Of a stretch of DNA of 64,000 nucleotides, positions 35,607 through 44,256 are shown piece after piece. The DNA is from CANKHA01 sp963750965 (lineage in GTDB: Bacteria; Pseudomonadota; Alphaproteobacteria; Rhizobiales; Xanthobacteraceae). How positions within the stretch are numbered: position 1 is the stretch's first letter; each line of letters opens with the position of its first letter. The stretch lies in NCBI GenBank assembly GCA_963750965.1, contig CAVVSK010000013.1:124001-188000 (forward strand). The letters run 5' to 3'. The notes under the pieces are model-generated. The model was not told the origin of the DNA. It made no database searches and saw nothing but the letters and a program-made list of their open reading frames with translations. The position numbers and the translations under genes are program-made.

Positions 35607-36875
35607 ATGATTGAACCGCTTTATCTCCTCGGCATTCCGGTCGATTTCATCTTGTTCGCGCTCACGCTGCTGGGCGTGGCGCTATTTCATCACTACACCT
35701 TGCAAGTAGCGCTGACGGGCTTGGCGACCATCGTCGCCTACAAGCTCATTTTTACGGGATTCAAGTTCGGCACCGGTTTTGTCGGGCTTGCGCTGCACAT
35801 GCAGCACGAATGGGTGGTCCTGGCCAATCTGTTCCTGCTGCTGATGGGTTTTGCGCTGCTGTCGCGGCACTTCGAGAAAAGCCGGGTACCAGATGTGATG
35901 CCGGCCTATTTGCCGGAGGACTGGAAGGGCGCCTTTGTGCTGCTCGTCCTGGTCTTCGTGCTCTCGAGCTTCCTCGACAATATCGCCGCCGCCCTGATCG
36001 GCGGGACGATGGCGCGGCATGTGTTCAGCGGCAAAGTGCATATCGGCTACCTGGCCGCCATCGTCGCCGCCTCCAATGCCGGCGGCTCCGGCAGCGTGGT
36101 CGGCGATACCACCACCACCATGATGTGGATCGACGGCGTCAGCCCGCTGGTGGTGCTGGAGGCTTATGTCGCAGCGGTAGTCGCGATGGTGATCTTCGGC
36201 ATCCCGGCGGCTTTGCAGCAGCACCGCCATTCTCCGATCGCGAAAGACGCGCCGCGCGGCCTTGATATCGAATGGACGCGCATCGGCATCGTCGCGGCCA
36301 TTCTGGTGATCGCGATTTTGGCCAATGTGATCGCAAATCTGCGGTTCCCGGCGCTGCTCGACATGATCCCGGTAATCGGTTTGGCGGTCTGGGCGGTGAT
36401 CCTGGTGACTGCGACCCTGCGCCGCCCGGATTGGGAGATCATGCCGGAGACCTTCAAGGGCACGATCTTCCTTCTAAGCCTGGTCACCGCCGCCTCGATG
36501 ATGCCGGTGGAGAAGCTGCCTGCCGCTTCATGGCAGACCGCGCTCGGCTTGGGCTTCATTTCCGCGGTATTCGACAATATCCCGCTCACCGCGCTGGCGC
36601 TCAATCAGGGCGGTTATGACTGGGGCTTCCTGGCCTATGCGGTCGGTTTCGGCGGCTCCATGATCTGGTTCGGATCCTCGGCCGGTGTCGCGCTGGCCAA
36701 CCAGTATCCCGAAGCGAAATCGGTCGGGCTCTGGCTGCGCCACGGCTGGCATGTTGCGATCGCTTATGTCATCGGCTTCTTTGTCATGCTCGCCATTCTC
36801 GGCTGGCACGCGGACGAAGGTCACAGGAAACGGGTCGAGGCGCCCTCACCGGCGGCCGCTGTCCTCATCACCTAA
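35607..36875 (+). CDS. NhaD/ArsB/citrate-superfamily permease
   Basis: A 422-residue polytopic membrane protein with about eleven hydrophobic segments. ATG at 35607 starts MIEPLYLLGIPVDFILF; the longer frame upstream is not membrane-like. Diagnostic elements are VLSSFLDNIAAALIGGTMARH and SNAGGSGSVVGDTTTTMMW, the half-repeat signature of NhaD-type Na+/H+ antiporters and related carboxylate carriers; a second half-repeat is ISAVFDNIPLTALALN. It precedes a maleate-isomerase-family gene by 12 bp and may import a dicarboxylate for it, although ion exchange is equally possible. Confidence 0.82.
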   Translation: MIEPLYLLGIPVDFILFALTLLGVALFHHYTLQVALTGLATIVAYKLIFTGFKFGTGFVGLALHMQHEWVVLANLFLLLMGFALLSRHFEKSRVPDVMPAYLPEDWKGAFVLLVLVFVLSSFLDNIAAALIGGTMARHVFSGKVHIGYLAAIVAASNAGGSGSVVGDTTTTMMWIDGVSPLVVLEAYVAAVVAMVIFGIPAALQQHRHSPIAKDAPRGLDIEWTRIGIVAAILVIAILANVIANLRFPALLDMIPVIGLAVWAVILVTATLRRPDWEIMPETFKGTIFLLSLVTAASMMPVEKLPAASWQTALGLGFISAVFDNIPLTALALNQGGYDWGFLAYAVGFGGSMIWFGSSAGVALANQYPEAKSVGLWLRHGWHVAIAYVIGFFVMLAILGWHADEGHRKRVEAPSPAAAVLIT

Positions 36876-36887
36876 AGGGGAAAACGA

Positions 36888-37619
36888 ATGGCGTTTACGA
36901 GTTGGCGTGGAACTCTGGGCTGCATCAAGCCGACCAAGCGTCCGGGTTCGCTCGAGGAGCTGATCCGCATGCTGCCGGAGGGCATCGGTGTCGTGCCGCT
37001 CTATCTGAGCATCAACAAGGGCACGACCGAAGAATTCAAGCGCTCCGTCGAGCCATTCGAGCCTCTGGTCAAAGAATTGGCTGAGCTGGAATGCGACCTG
37101 ATCCATCCGGAAGGTGCGCCGCCCTTCATGTTCCTCGGCTACAAGGGCGAGGCCGAGCTGCTGAAGAAGTGGGAAAAGAAATACAAGATCCCGATGTTCA
37201 CCTCAGGCACCAATCATGTCCGCGCATTGAAGGCTTTGAAGGCGAAGAAGATTGTCGGCGCCACCTACTTCACCGGCGAGATCAACAATCTCTTCGCGAA
37301 ATATTTCAAGGAAGCCGGCTTCAACGTGCTCAGCATGGACGGCATCGATGTGCCGTTTGATCAGATTCAGAATTTGTCGTCAGAGATGGTCTACGCCCAT
37401 ATCAAGAAGATGTTCCTCAAACACAAGGGCGCCGACGCGATCTACATGCTTGGCTCCGGCTGGCGCGTGCTGCCGGTAATCGACATGCTGGAGCGTGACC
37501 TTGGCGTCCCGGTTATCCATCCGGTTCCGGCGCGGTGCTGGGAAATCCAGCACCGACTGTCGATCCGCGAGCCGGTCAAGGGCTTCGGCCGGCTGCTCGC
37601 AGAGATGATCCCGGGGTAA
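36888..37619 (+). CDS. Maleate isomerase / Asp-Glu racemase / arylmalonate decarboxylase family protein lacking the catalytic cysteines
   Basis: A 243-residue cytoplasmic protein with two similar halves, preceded by AAAGGGGAAAACG. Family landmarks: LPEGIGVVPLYLS, IHPEGAPPFMFLGY (first active-site loop), TSGTNHVRALKAL, and ADAIYMLGSGWRVLPVIDMLE (second active-site loop). The two loops normally each hold a cysteine; here none is present, and the only cysteines are C12, C69 and one near residue 217. It may use another chemistry or be a lyase-like variant. It is cotranscribed with the NhaD-like permease. Confidence 0.75.
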   Translation: MAFTSWRGTLGCIKPTKRPGSLEELIRMLPEGIGVVPLYLSINKGTTEEFKRSVEPFEPLVKELAELECDLIHPEGAPPFMFLGYKGEAELLKKWEKKYKIPMFTSGTNHVRALKALKAKKIVGATYFTGEINNLFAKYFKEAGFNVLSMDGIDVPFDQIQNLSSEMVYAHIKKMFLKHKGADAIYMLGSGWRVLPVIDMLERDLGVPVIHPVPARCWEIQHRLSIREPVKGFGRLLAEMIPG

Positions 37620-37622
37620 TTC

Positions 37623-38636
37623 CTACTCGATCTTCGTTACCAGCGACTTCAGCAATGCGACCACGTCATCCGGCTGGTTCATGGCCCGCTGGATGGCGTT
37701 GGCCACGTCCTCGCCGTACATCGGCTTGATCGTGCGTTTCGCCTTTGCGGCATCGGCCAACAGCTCGGGGCTCTCCAGCGTCTTGCGATAGACATCGCGC
37801 AGAAATTCAAGCCGTTCCGCCGGAATGCCGGGCGGCCCCGCGGCGATGCGCGCCAACAGCGACTGTGCTTCCAGAAGGCTGACGATTTTCCTGGCATCCT
37901 CGGTTTCCGCGAAATCGCGTCCATCCGGGAAGTCCGGCAGTTCCTTGCCGAACTGCATCATGATGACGCCCTCGCCCTTGTTGACGAGCTGCAGCGAGGT
38001 CTCCGCGCCGTCCATCGTGGCGTGCGTCTCCCCGCGTAACATGCTCATCATGCCTTCATTGCCGACGTACCCAGTGAGAATCTTGGAGTTCAGCCCGAAG
38101 GCGCGCGTGACCATGTGGGCTTCGATATTGGAGCCCGAGCCGATGCCGGAAGTCGCAAACAACACTTGCCGTTTGGGATCGCGCATATCGGCGAGAGTTT
38201 TGATGCCGGACTTCTTGGTCACCATCATCACGCGAGAGTCGGATGCGGCCTTGCCGATCCACGACATTTTGGCGAGATCGAACTGAATCCCCTGCATCTC
38301 CACCAACTGGGCGTAGACCAATCCGGTGCTGAATGAGCCGACGGTCAGGCCGTCCGGCTTAGAGAGATAGACCGTATTGGCGCCGATGATATGGCCGGCG
38401 CCGGGCACGTTCTTCACGATGATCGTCGTGTCGGGAATGAATTTTTGCATGTGGCGCGCAATGAGACGCGCGTAGAAATCGTGTCCGCCGCCGGGCCCCG
38501 TCGAGACCATCCAGGTGAGCGTCTTGCCTTTGTAGAAGTCCGAGGCTTCGGACGCGCGCGCGGACAAACCGCCGAACACACCGAATACCAAACCGGCGGC
38601 CATGATCAGGCCGAGAATCCACGCTTGCCGTCGCAT
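37623..38636 (-). CDS. Bug/TctC-family tripartite tricarboxylate transporter receptor
   Basis: A 337-residue periplasmic receptor. ATG at 38636 follows GGAGGAGTTCG. The signal peptide (ILGLIMAAGLVFGVFGGLSARA-SEA) precedes SDFYKGKTLTWMVS and TGPGGGHDFYARLIARH, the carboxylate-contact loop. GSNIEAHMVTRAFGLNSKI and GIPAERLEFLRDVY are further family marks. It lies at the end of the minus-strand SDR-cupin-cupin-aldolase-cupin-Bug run, with no permease nearby, so it presumably feeds that pathway through permease subunits encoded elsewhere. Confidence 0.86.
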   Translation of the reverse strand: MRRQAWILGLIMAAGLVFGVFGGLSARASEASDFYKGKTLTWMVSTGPGGGHDFYARLIARHMQKFIPDTTIIVKNVPGAGHIIGANTVYLSKPDGLTVGSFSTGLVYAQLVEMQGIQFDLAKMSWIGKAASDSRVMMVTKKSGIKTLADMRDPKRQVLFATSGIGSGSNIEAHMVTRAFGLNSKILTGYVGNEGMMSMLRGETHATMDGAETSLQLVNKGEGVIMMQFGKELPDFPDGRDFAETEDARKIVSLLEAQSLLARIAAGPPGIPAERLEFLRDVYRKTLESPELLADAAKAKRTIKPMYGEDVANAIQRAMNQPDDVVALLKSLVTKIE

Positions 38637-38698
38637 CGAACTCCTCCCTCTCGTCAGCGTCCTCCCGTAGGCGCCGGTATTTCTTTGCTCGTTACCGG

Positions 38699-39121
38699 TC
38701 ACGCATTTGCATCGACGACGTATTTGCCCTCGATGTTCTTGATCACTTTGCCACCCTCGTTGTGGCGTTCCTTGCCCGACGGTTCACCCCGGCTGCCAAG
38801 CAAGATCATGTTTTCGCTGCCGGTATTGTGCAGCTGATAGTTCTGATCTTTCGGAATCACCACGAGCATTCCGGGCTTCAATTTCTCGCTGTCGCCGTCG
38901 GGAAAATGGATCGTGCATTCGCCTTGCACGCAATAGAAAATCTCGTCGGCCGAGTGCTTGTGCATCGGACCCTTCTTGCCGGGCTCGCTGTCGATATGCA
39001 CCCAGACATGATAGTGGTCGGAACTGAACAGTGTGCCTTTGGTGCTATGGCCGGTCAGCGGCGGCTGGTTCGCAATATCGACGAACAGCGCCTCCATCAC
39101 TTTCCTCTGAAATGGCGCCAT
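38699..39121 (-). CDS. Small single-domain cupin, copy 1
   Basis: A 140-residue cupin. Motif 1 is GPMHKHSADEIFYCVQGE with the HXHX4E metal set, and motif 2 is PGMLVVIPKDQNYQLHN, where a glutamine occupies the usual PXG-H spacing but a histidine remains. Single cupins in catabolic operons can be dioxygenases, isomerases or storage/chaperone-like proteins; I cannot choose. It sits 33 bp after the class II aldolase gene and 62 bp before the Bug receptor. Confidence 0.8.
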   Translation of the reverse strand: MAPFQRKVMEALFVDIANQPPLTGHSTKGTLFSSDHYHVWVHIDSEPGKKGPMHKHSADEIFYCVQGECTIHFPDGDSEKLKPGMLVVIPKDQNYQLHNTGSENMILLGSRGEPSGKERHNEGGKVIKNIEGKYVVDANA

Positions 39122-39154
39122 ACCGATTCCTCCCTGGTTATTGTTTTCTCGGCG

Positions 39155-39901
39155 TCACGCGACGACTGACCGCAACCCGCCCGGCTTGTCGGCGTAAGAC
39201 GGCTTTTGCGCGGCGATGCGCAGCTTGTCGGCATAATGCAGCCACGCCTTGTCCTGCGAACGCTGCTTTAGGATTTGCTGGCTGATCTGTTCGGATTCCT
39301 GCAGCGAGAAATGTTGCGGCTTGCCGCCCATCTGCCGGGTGATCGCCAATATCTTGCAGGCTTCTTCGAGGTAAAGCGTCAACAGCAGGGCTTCTTTGAG
39401 GTCCTTCCCGACCACGATCGTGCCGTGTCCTTGCTGCAGGAGCGCGCAGCCGGGCCCGAGCGCCCGCGCAATGTCCCCCGCCCGGTCTTCCGACTTGGTC
39501 TGGCCGGGGCTGGCATAAGTCGCAATCTTTCCATGGAACGGCGCGCCGTAGTGATGGATCGGACGGAATTCTTCATTCAGCGTACCGAAGGCAATCGCGT
39601 AAGGCGGATGGGTGTGGACGATGGCGCCGACGTCGGGCCGCGCCGCGTAGATCGCCGGATGCGCCTTGTAGTCCTTCAGCGCGGCGCCGGGCTCATAGAT
39701 TTGAATATTCTCGACGGTGACTCGCGTCGGGCTCGTAATCGGGTGCGCCATCATGCGGCCGCCCGGGAGCCGACAGCTCACGTTGAAGGCCGCTTCCGCG
39801 ACGTTCTCGTTGACCAGGATGTGACAGGCTGTAACGAAGTCTTCTCGTAGCTGCCGCTCATCGTGACCGCTGCCGATACCGGCAACCTGAGCACCCGCCA
39901 T
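39155..39901 (-). CDS. Class II aldolase/adducin-family protein, copy 3
   Basis: A 248-residue member of the same superfamily as the genes at 29872 and 34666 but from another branch. Its N-terminal domain reads NVSCRLPGGRMMAHPITSP, and metal-binding histidines occur in IVHTHPPYAIAFGTL and QQGHGTIVVG. The GAPFHGKIATYAS segment is typical of bacterial class II members annotated as L-fuculose-phosphate aldolase-like or adducin-like. It belongs to the six-gene minus-strand run; the 111-bp gap to the next upstream gene contains an inverted repeat. Confidence 0.85.
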   Translation of the reverse strand: MAGAQVAGIGSGHDERQLREDFVTACHILVNENVAEAAFNVSCRLPGGRMMAHPITSPTRVTVENIQIYEPGAALKDYKAHPAIYAARPDVGAIVHTHPPYAIAFGTLNEEFRPIHHYGAPFHGKIATYASPGQTKSEDRAGDIARALGPGCALLQQGHGTIVVGKDLKEALLLTLYLEEACKILAITRQMGGKPQHFSLQESEQISQQILKQRSQDKAWLHYADKLRIAAQKPSYADKPGGLRSVVA

Positions 39902-39992
39902 AGCCGTCTCCCTTACTAGCTTATCCCTTTGTTATTGCTGGCAAGCATAGCACAGACCCGCCCGCGTCATGGCGGGATTTTACATCTTTCGA

Positions 39993-40014
39993 AGGCCATT
40001 TCAAAAAATGGCTT
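39993..40014 (-). terminator. Imperfect stem-loop after cupin copy 2
   Basis: AAGGCCATTT and AAATGGCTT form an imperfect stem over the stop of the cupin at 40013. There is no T tract on the minus strand, so it may be an mRNA-processing or stability element rather than a true terminator. Confidence 0.35.
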
Positions 40015-40624
40015 AGGCCGGTTCTTTCTGTGCCGTCATGTAGTGACGCACGAGCTCGGCCGTCAGAACGACGTTGGGGTCGTATTCTGGGGCATTCTCG
40101 AACTGCTCGAGGTCATTCAGCCCGCAGCTCTGGTAGATGCGGTTGATTGCGGAGATCAACCGCGCCGGCCGCTTCGGGTCGGCGTTAAAATGCTGGTGAA
40201 TGGTGTTCGGCGGAATGTAGATCATGTCGCCGGCTTCCCACTCGAAGCGCTGGATCTCGCTCACCGGCGTCCAGTGATAGGTGTCGGTGATCTCCACGTC
40301 GCAATCCTGATGCAGATCGTAGCCGCGGCCCTCGACTACGTAGAGGCATTCTTCCGCCAGATGCCGATGCCGGCCGGAACGGCTGCCGGGTGGGATGAAC
40401 TGCATGTAAGCGTCCACGGTCTCCATGCGTGTGTTCATGCGCGCATTGAGCAGGTGTTTGAGCAGCCCCTGCCGCGACATCTCCCACGGCATTTCGTCGG
40501 GACGGATGACCTTCTTGCGCCGCGCGTTGCGCTCCGGCGCTTCCGTGGCTTCATCCAGCAGCGCCTGGTAGAATTTTTCGTTCAGCGCGCCCTGGTTCCA
40601 GGCCTTCGATTCATCCCACGCCAT
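40013..40624 (-). CDS. Cupin domain protein, copy 2
   Basis: A 203-residue cupin with an N-terminal helical extension (WNQGALNEKFYQALLDEA). The barrel has motif 1 GRHRHLAEECLYVVEGRG and motif 2 EAGDMIYIPPNTIHQHFN, giving the full three-histidine, one-glutamate metal site. The layout resembles gentisate-dioxygenase-like or hydroxyquinol-associated single cupins. It shares the IHQHFNA phrase with copy 3 just upstream (VHQHFNA), so the two may be related subunits of one enzyme. Confidence 0.82.
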   Translation of the reverse strand: MAWDESKAWNQGALNEKFYQALLDEATEAPERNARRKKVIRPDEMPWEMSRQGLLKHLLNARMNTRMETVDAYMQFIPPGSRSGRHRHLAEECLYVVEGRGYDLHQDCDVEITDTYHWTPVSEIQRFEWEAGDMIYIPPNTIHQHFNADPKRPARLISAINRIYQSCGLNDLEQFENAPEYDPNVVLTAELVRHYMTAQKEPA

Positions 40625-40660
40625 TCCTCGACCTCTTCGCTTCCCGTTGACCGTGCCGCT

Positions 40661-41215
40661 TTATTCTGCCGGGTGATTGTAATTTTCTTCGTCGTCGCGC
40701 GGCACGAAATTGCCTTGCGTCGGAGAGGGATTCTTGTCCTCGCGTTCCACGGTGTGCTGGAACAGCATGTTCATGAACAGGTACATCGGCTTGGTCTTCA
40801 GCACCAGAGACCGCGCCGGCTCCCGCTCGCTCGCATTGAAGTGCTGATGCACGCAGTTGTTGTGCACGATCACCACGTCGCCCGCCTGCCAGTCGTAGCG
40901 GATGCCGTCATGGATCTCGTAGCCCTTGCCGTCGAGGATGTAGAAAGCCGCCTCATTGACGTGGCCGTGTTTTGAGGTCTTGCCTCCTGGGGCATATTCC
41001 TCGAGATGAATATGCAGCGTTTGGGTGCGGCCGTCCTCCGGCTCCATATAGTGGCGGCTGTAATGCTGCGGCCCGCCGTCAAGTTTGAGGTCCTTGCCCT
41101 TGATGACGCGCGGTATCGAGCGGAGTCGCTTTAGCTCGTCTTTCAGCCCGTAATTGCCGGTGATCGCGCGGACAAAAACCCGCTCTACATTTGGATCGTG
41201 CGCTTTATTTCCCAT
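40661..41215 (-). CDS. Cupin domain protein, copy 3
   Basis: A 184-residue cupin. Motif 1 is KHGHVNEAAFYILDGKG and motif 2 is AGDVVIVHNNCVHQHFN, a complete metal site. The N-terminus (VERVFVRAITGNYGLKDEL) is unlike copy 2, but the barrels are similar and the genes adjoin with a 36-bp gap, consistent with a two-component oxygenase or paralogous pair. It follows the SDR gene by 66 bp. Confidence 0.82.
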   Translation of the reverse strand: MGNKAHDPNVERVFVRAITGNYGLKDELKRLRSIPRVIKGKDLKLDGGPQHYSRHYMEPEDGRTQTLHIHLEEYAPGGKTSKHGHVNEAAFYILDGKGYEIHDGIRYDWQAGDVVIVHNNCVHQHFNASEREPARSLVLKTKPMYLFMNMLFQHTVEREDKNPSPTQGNFVPRDDEENYNHPAE

Positions 41216-41281
41216 GGGTTCCTCTTGTGCGCGCCATTGGCGCGATTGTCGGCGAAAGTTTATCCCAGGCCTGCCTTCCGT

Positions 41282-42031
41282 CTAGCTGGGAATGTCGACA
41301 GCCATCACCCCGCCGTCGACGAACAGATTCTCGCCGAGCACGAAAGTGGCGTCGTCGGACACAAGAAACAGCACGGCCTTGGCAACGTCGGACGGCTCGA
41401 CCGGCCGCTTGAGCAGGTTGGTGATCGGCCGGTCGGGATTGAACTCGTCCCGGCCTACCGGAGAGCCCGCCTTGTTGGGCGAGACCGAATTGACCCGGAT
41501 ATTATGCGGTGCGAGCTGCACCGCCATGCTGCGGGTCAGGTTGATCACGCCGCCCTTGGCGGTGGTATAGGCGATGGCACGCGGCCGCCCGCGCCAGCCC
41601 GAGGTCGAGGCGATATTCACCATCTTGCCGCCCGAGCCCTGCGCGATCATCTGCTTGGCGACGAACTTGCCCATCAGGAACGGGCCCTTCAGGGTGACGC
41701 TCATGACGCGGTCCCATTCCTCTTCCGTCAGGTCAATGATGGTCTTGTTGTCGGAGATCGCCACATTGTTAATCAGGATATCGATGCGACCGAAGCGGTT
41801 GGCGACGTCTGCTACGCCCCGTTCCACATCGCTGCCCTTTGACACGTCAACCACGAAAGCGGCAGCGGCTCCACCGGAGGCCATAATCTCGGCCGCGACT
41901 TTTTCTCCGCGCGCCTTGTCCATGTCGAGGATCGCGACCCTGGCGCCTTCAGCGGCAAACAGCTTGGCGATTTCCTCGCCGATATTGCGGCCACCGCCTG
42001 TAACGATCGCCACCTGATCTTTCAGCTTCAT
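41282..42031 (-). CDS. Short-chain dehydrogenase/reductase (SDR)
   Basis: A 249-residue classical SDR. The Rossmann motif is VTGGGRNIGEEIA, the structural motif INNVAISD (a variant of NNAG), and the catalytic tetrad serine, tyrosine and lysine are in NIASTSGWRG and IAYTTAKGGV. The acidic residue after strand 2 (AILDMDKA) suggests preference for NAD(H). It heads the six-gene minus-strand run, so it could oxidise a diol or hydroxy intermediate before ring cleavage, but the substrate is unknown. It is divergent from hyuA. Confidence 0.9.
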   Translation of the reverse strand: MKLKDQVAIVTGGGRNIGEEIAKLFAAEGARVAILDMDKARGEKVAAEIMASGGAAAAFVVDVSKGSDVERGVADVANRFGRIDILINNVAISDNKTIIDLTEEEWDRVMSVTLKGPFLMGKFVAKQMIAQGSGGKMVNIASTSGWRGRPRAIAYTTAKGGVINLTRSMAVQLAPHNIRVNSVSPNKAGSPVGRDEFNPDRPITNLLKRPVEPSDVAKAVLFLVSDDATFVLGENLFVDGGVMAVDIPS

Positions 42032-42192
42032 CCATCAGCCGCCTTGTTTTGTGAGTTCTTGGGCCATTCCTATCGCCGGGGTAGGTCGGTGTCGAGCCGC
42101 CGTCGCGCGGGCCTTCGACCCTGTTTCCCTCGCCGCACAGGCTGCGCTAGGAAGAACCCCAGCAGCAGACCGGAAGAACAAGGTATTTGGGA

Positions 42193-44256
42193 ATGGGGCG
42201 TTACCGCGTAACGGTCGACACGGGCGGGACATTTTCCGATTTCGTCTATTTGAATGAGGAAACCGGCGCGGTTTCCATCAGCAAGGTGCCGTCCACGCCG
42301 GACGATCCTTCACGCGCGATTTTGCACGGCCTCGAGATGCTGCTGGCCAAGGGCGTGCGCGCGGAAGAGATCAGCTATTTCTGTCACGGCACCACGGTCG
42401 GCACCAATGCGCTGCTGGAAGGCAAAGGCGTCGCCACCGGGCTCCTGGTGACCGAAGGCTTCAGCGCCGTCTATCCCGTAGGCGAGCAGGCGCGTCCCTA
42501 CGGCGCGGCGATTTTCGACGTGATGTACGATAAGCCGCGGCTGCTGGTCACGCCTAGCGCGACGGGAGAAGTGAAGGAGCGCGTCGATTTTCGCGGCACC
42601 GTGCTGCGGGAGCTGGACGAGGCGGCGCTGCGGCAAACTCTCCGCAGGCTAAAGGAGCAGAAGGTCGAATCCCTCGCCGTCTGCCTGCTCTTTTCATTTC
42701 TGCATCCGCAACACGAGCAGCGCGTGGCGGAGCTCATCCGCCAGGAAATACCGGGCTGCGCGATTTCGCTTTCGTCGGAAATTCTGCCCCAGATCCGCGA
42801 GTATTACCGGCTGAGCACGACGGTGATCAACGCTTACCTGCAACCGATACTCGCGCACTACATTGCTCAACTCGAGCAGCGGCTGACTGGAGCGGGTATC
42901 AACACCAAACAAAAATACATCATGCAGTCGAATGGCGGCATGTCGACCTTCGACGCCGCTGCGCGCAAGGCGGTGACGACCGTGCTGTCCGGACCCGCCG
43001 GCGGCGTGACTGCGGGAGCCTATGCCTGCCGCATGACCGGAATGCAGAACATCATCACCTTCGACATGGGCGGCACTTCCTGCGACGTCGCTCTGATCAA
43101 GGACGGCGAGCCTTTCCTCTCCAGCCGCGGCAAGATCGAAGGCCGCGATATCGCCGTGCCTATGATGGACATCAACACCGTGAGCGCGGGCGGCGGCACC
43201 ATCGCCAAGGTGGATCGTTTTGGCGCGCTTGAAGTTGGCCCCGAAAGCGCAGGCGCAGTGCCCGGTCCGGCCTGTTATTCGCGCGGCGGCAAGGTGCCGA
43301 CCATCACCGACTGCAATGTCGTGCTTGGCTATCTCGGCGAGGACAATTTCCTCGGGGGCAAAATGCATCTCGACGCCGCCAAGGCGCGTAAGTCGATCGA
43401 GGATGTGGTTTGCAAACCGCTGGCGATGGAGCTGGCGGATGCGGCCGAAGGCATCGTGCGCATCATCGATGTGAAGATGGCAGAGGCGATCAAGGCCATT
43501 TCCACCATGCGTGGACATGACCTGCGCGATTTTATGCTGCTGGCTTTCGGTGGCGCCGGTCCGGTGCATGCCTGCCGGATCGCGCGCGACCTCGGCATGG
43601 CTGGTGTCATCGTGCCGCTCTATCCCGGCGTCTATTCCGCCATTGGCCTGGTTATGTCGGACGTCAAGCATGACTACATCCAGTCGCGCATGACGCCGCT
43701 GGCCCAGATCGCGGCTAAAGACTTGACCCATATGTTCGATAAGCTTGTCTCGCAGGCGCTGGAGGATCTGCGCGCCGACGGATTCGCCCCCGACACGATC
43801 CGCATCCAGCGCTCGCTCGATATGCGCTATGCCGGTCAAGGGTATGAAATCACCATCCCCTGCGAGCCGGAGATGATGACTGCCGAAGGGCTGCGAGCCC
43901 TGCGCAAATCCTTCGACGAGGTGCACCGCGGCATGTTCGGCCATATGGCGCCGGAAGAGCCTGTCGAGATCGTCTCCTATCGCGTCCGCGGCATCGGTTT
44001 AGCGCCCCCGGTTGAGATGCCGCGCTTTGAGCGCACCGGCACCTCGCTGAAAGATGCGTTGCGCGAAACACGCAAAGTCCGCTTCGATAGCAGGACAATT
44101 GATTGCCCGATTTATCAGCGCGAGAAGCTGGACGTGGGCTTGACCTTCAGTGGGCCGGCAGTGCTCGACCAGTTCGACTGCACCACCGTAATCTGCCCGG
44201 GCCAGGCAGTGCGCGTGGATGAATGGAAGAATTTGATCGTAACGCAGGAGCGGTGA
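42193..44256 (+). CDS. hyuA: Hydantoinase/oxoprolinase subunit A (HyuA)
   Basis: A 687-residue ATP-dependent amidohydrolase or carboxylase subunit. ATG at 42193 gives MGRYRVTVDTGGTFSDFVY, the family's N-terminal phosphate motif; TTG at 42187 is an alternative. Further landmarks are FCHGTTVGTNALLEGKG, QSNGGMSTFDAA, SGPAGGVTAG, FDMGGTSCDVALI, GGGTIAKVD and LAFGGAGPVHACRIA. The family includes hydantoinase, 5-oxoprolinase and acetone carboxylase beta. Its stop overlaps the hyuB start by one base, so the two subunits are translated together. Confidence 0.92.
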   Translation: MGRYRVTVDTGGTFSDFVYLNEETGAVSISKVPSTPDDPSRAILHGLEMLLAKGVRAEEISYFCHGTTVGTNALLEGKGVATGLLVTEGFSAVYPVGEQARPYGAAIFDVMYDKPRLLVTPSATGEVKERVDFRGTVLRELDEAALRQTLRRLKEQKVESLAVCLLFSFLHPQHEQRVAELIRQEIPGCAISLSSEILPQIREYYRLSTTVINAYLQPILAHYIAQLEQRLTGAGINTKQKYIMQSNGGMSTFDAAARKAVTTVLSGPAGGVTAGAYACRMTGMQNIITFDMGGTSCDVALIKDGEPFLSSRGKIEGRDIAVPMMDINTVSAGGGTIAKVDRFGALEVGPESAGAVPGPACYSRGGKVPTITDCNVVLGYLGEDNFLGGKMHLDAAKARKSIEDVVCKPLAMELADAAEGIVRIIDVKMAEAIKAISTMRGHDLRDFMLLAFGGAGPVHACRIARDLGMAGVIVPLYPGVYSAIGLVMSDVKHDYIQSRMTPLAQIAAKDLTHMFDKLVSQALEDLRADGFAPDTIRIQRSLDMRYAGQGYEITIPCEPEMMTAEGLRALRKSFDEVHRGMFGHMAPEEPVEIVSYRVRGIGLAPPVEMPRFERTGTSLKDALRETRKVRFDSRTIDCPIYQREKLDVGLTFSGPAVLDQFDCTTVICPGQAVRVDEWKNLIVTQER

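Noticed and set aside
42694..43944. 416-codon minus-strand open frame
   Set aside because: Antisense shadow of hyuA; histidine-rich, featureless translation.
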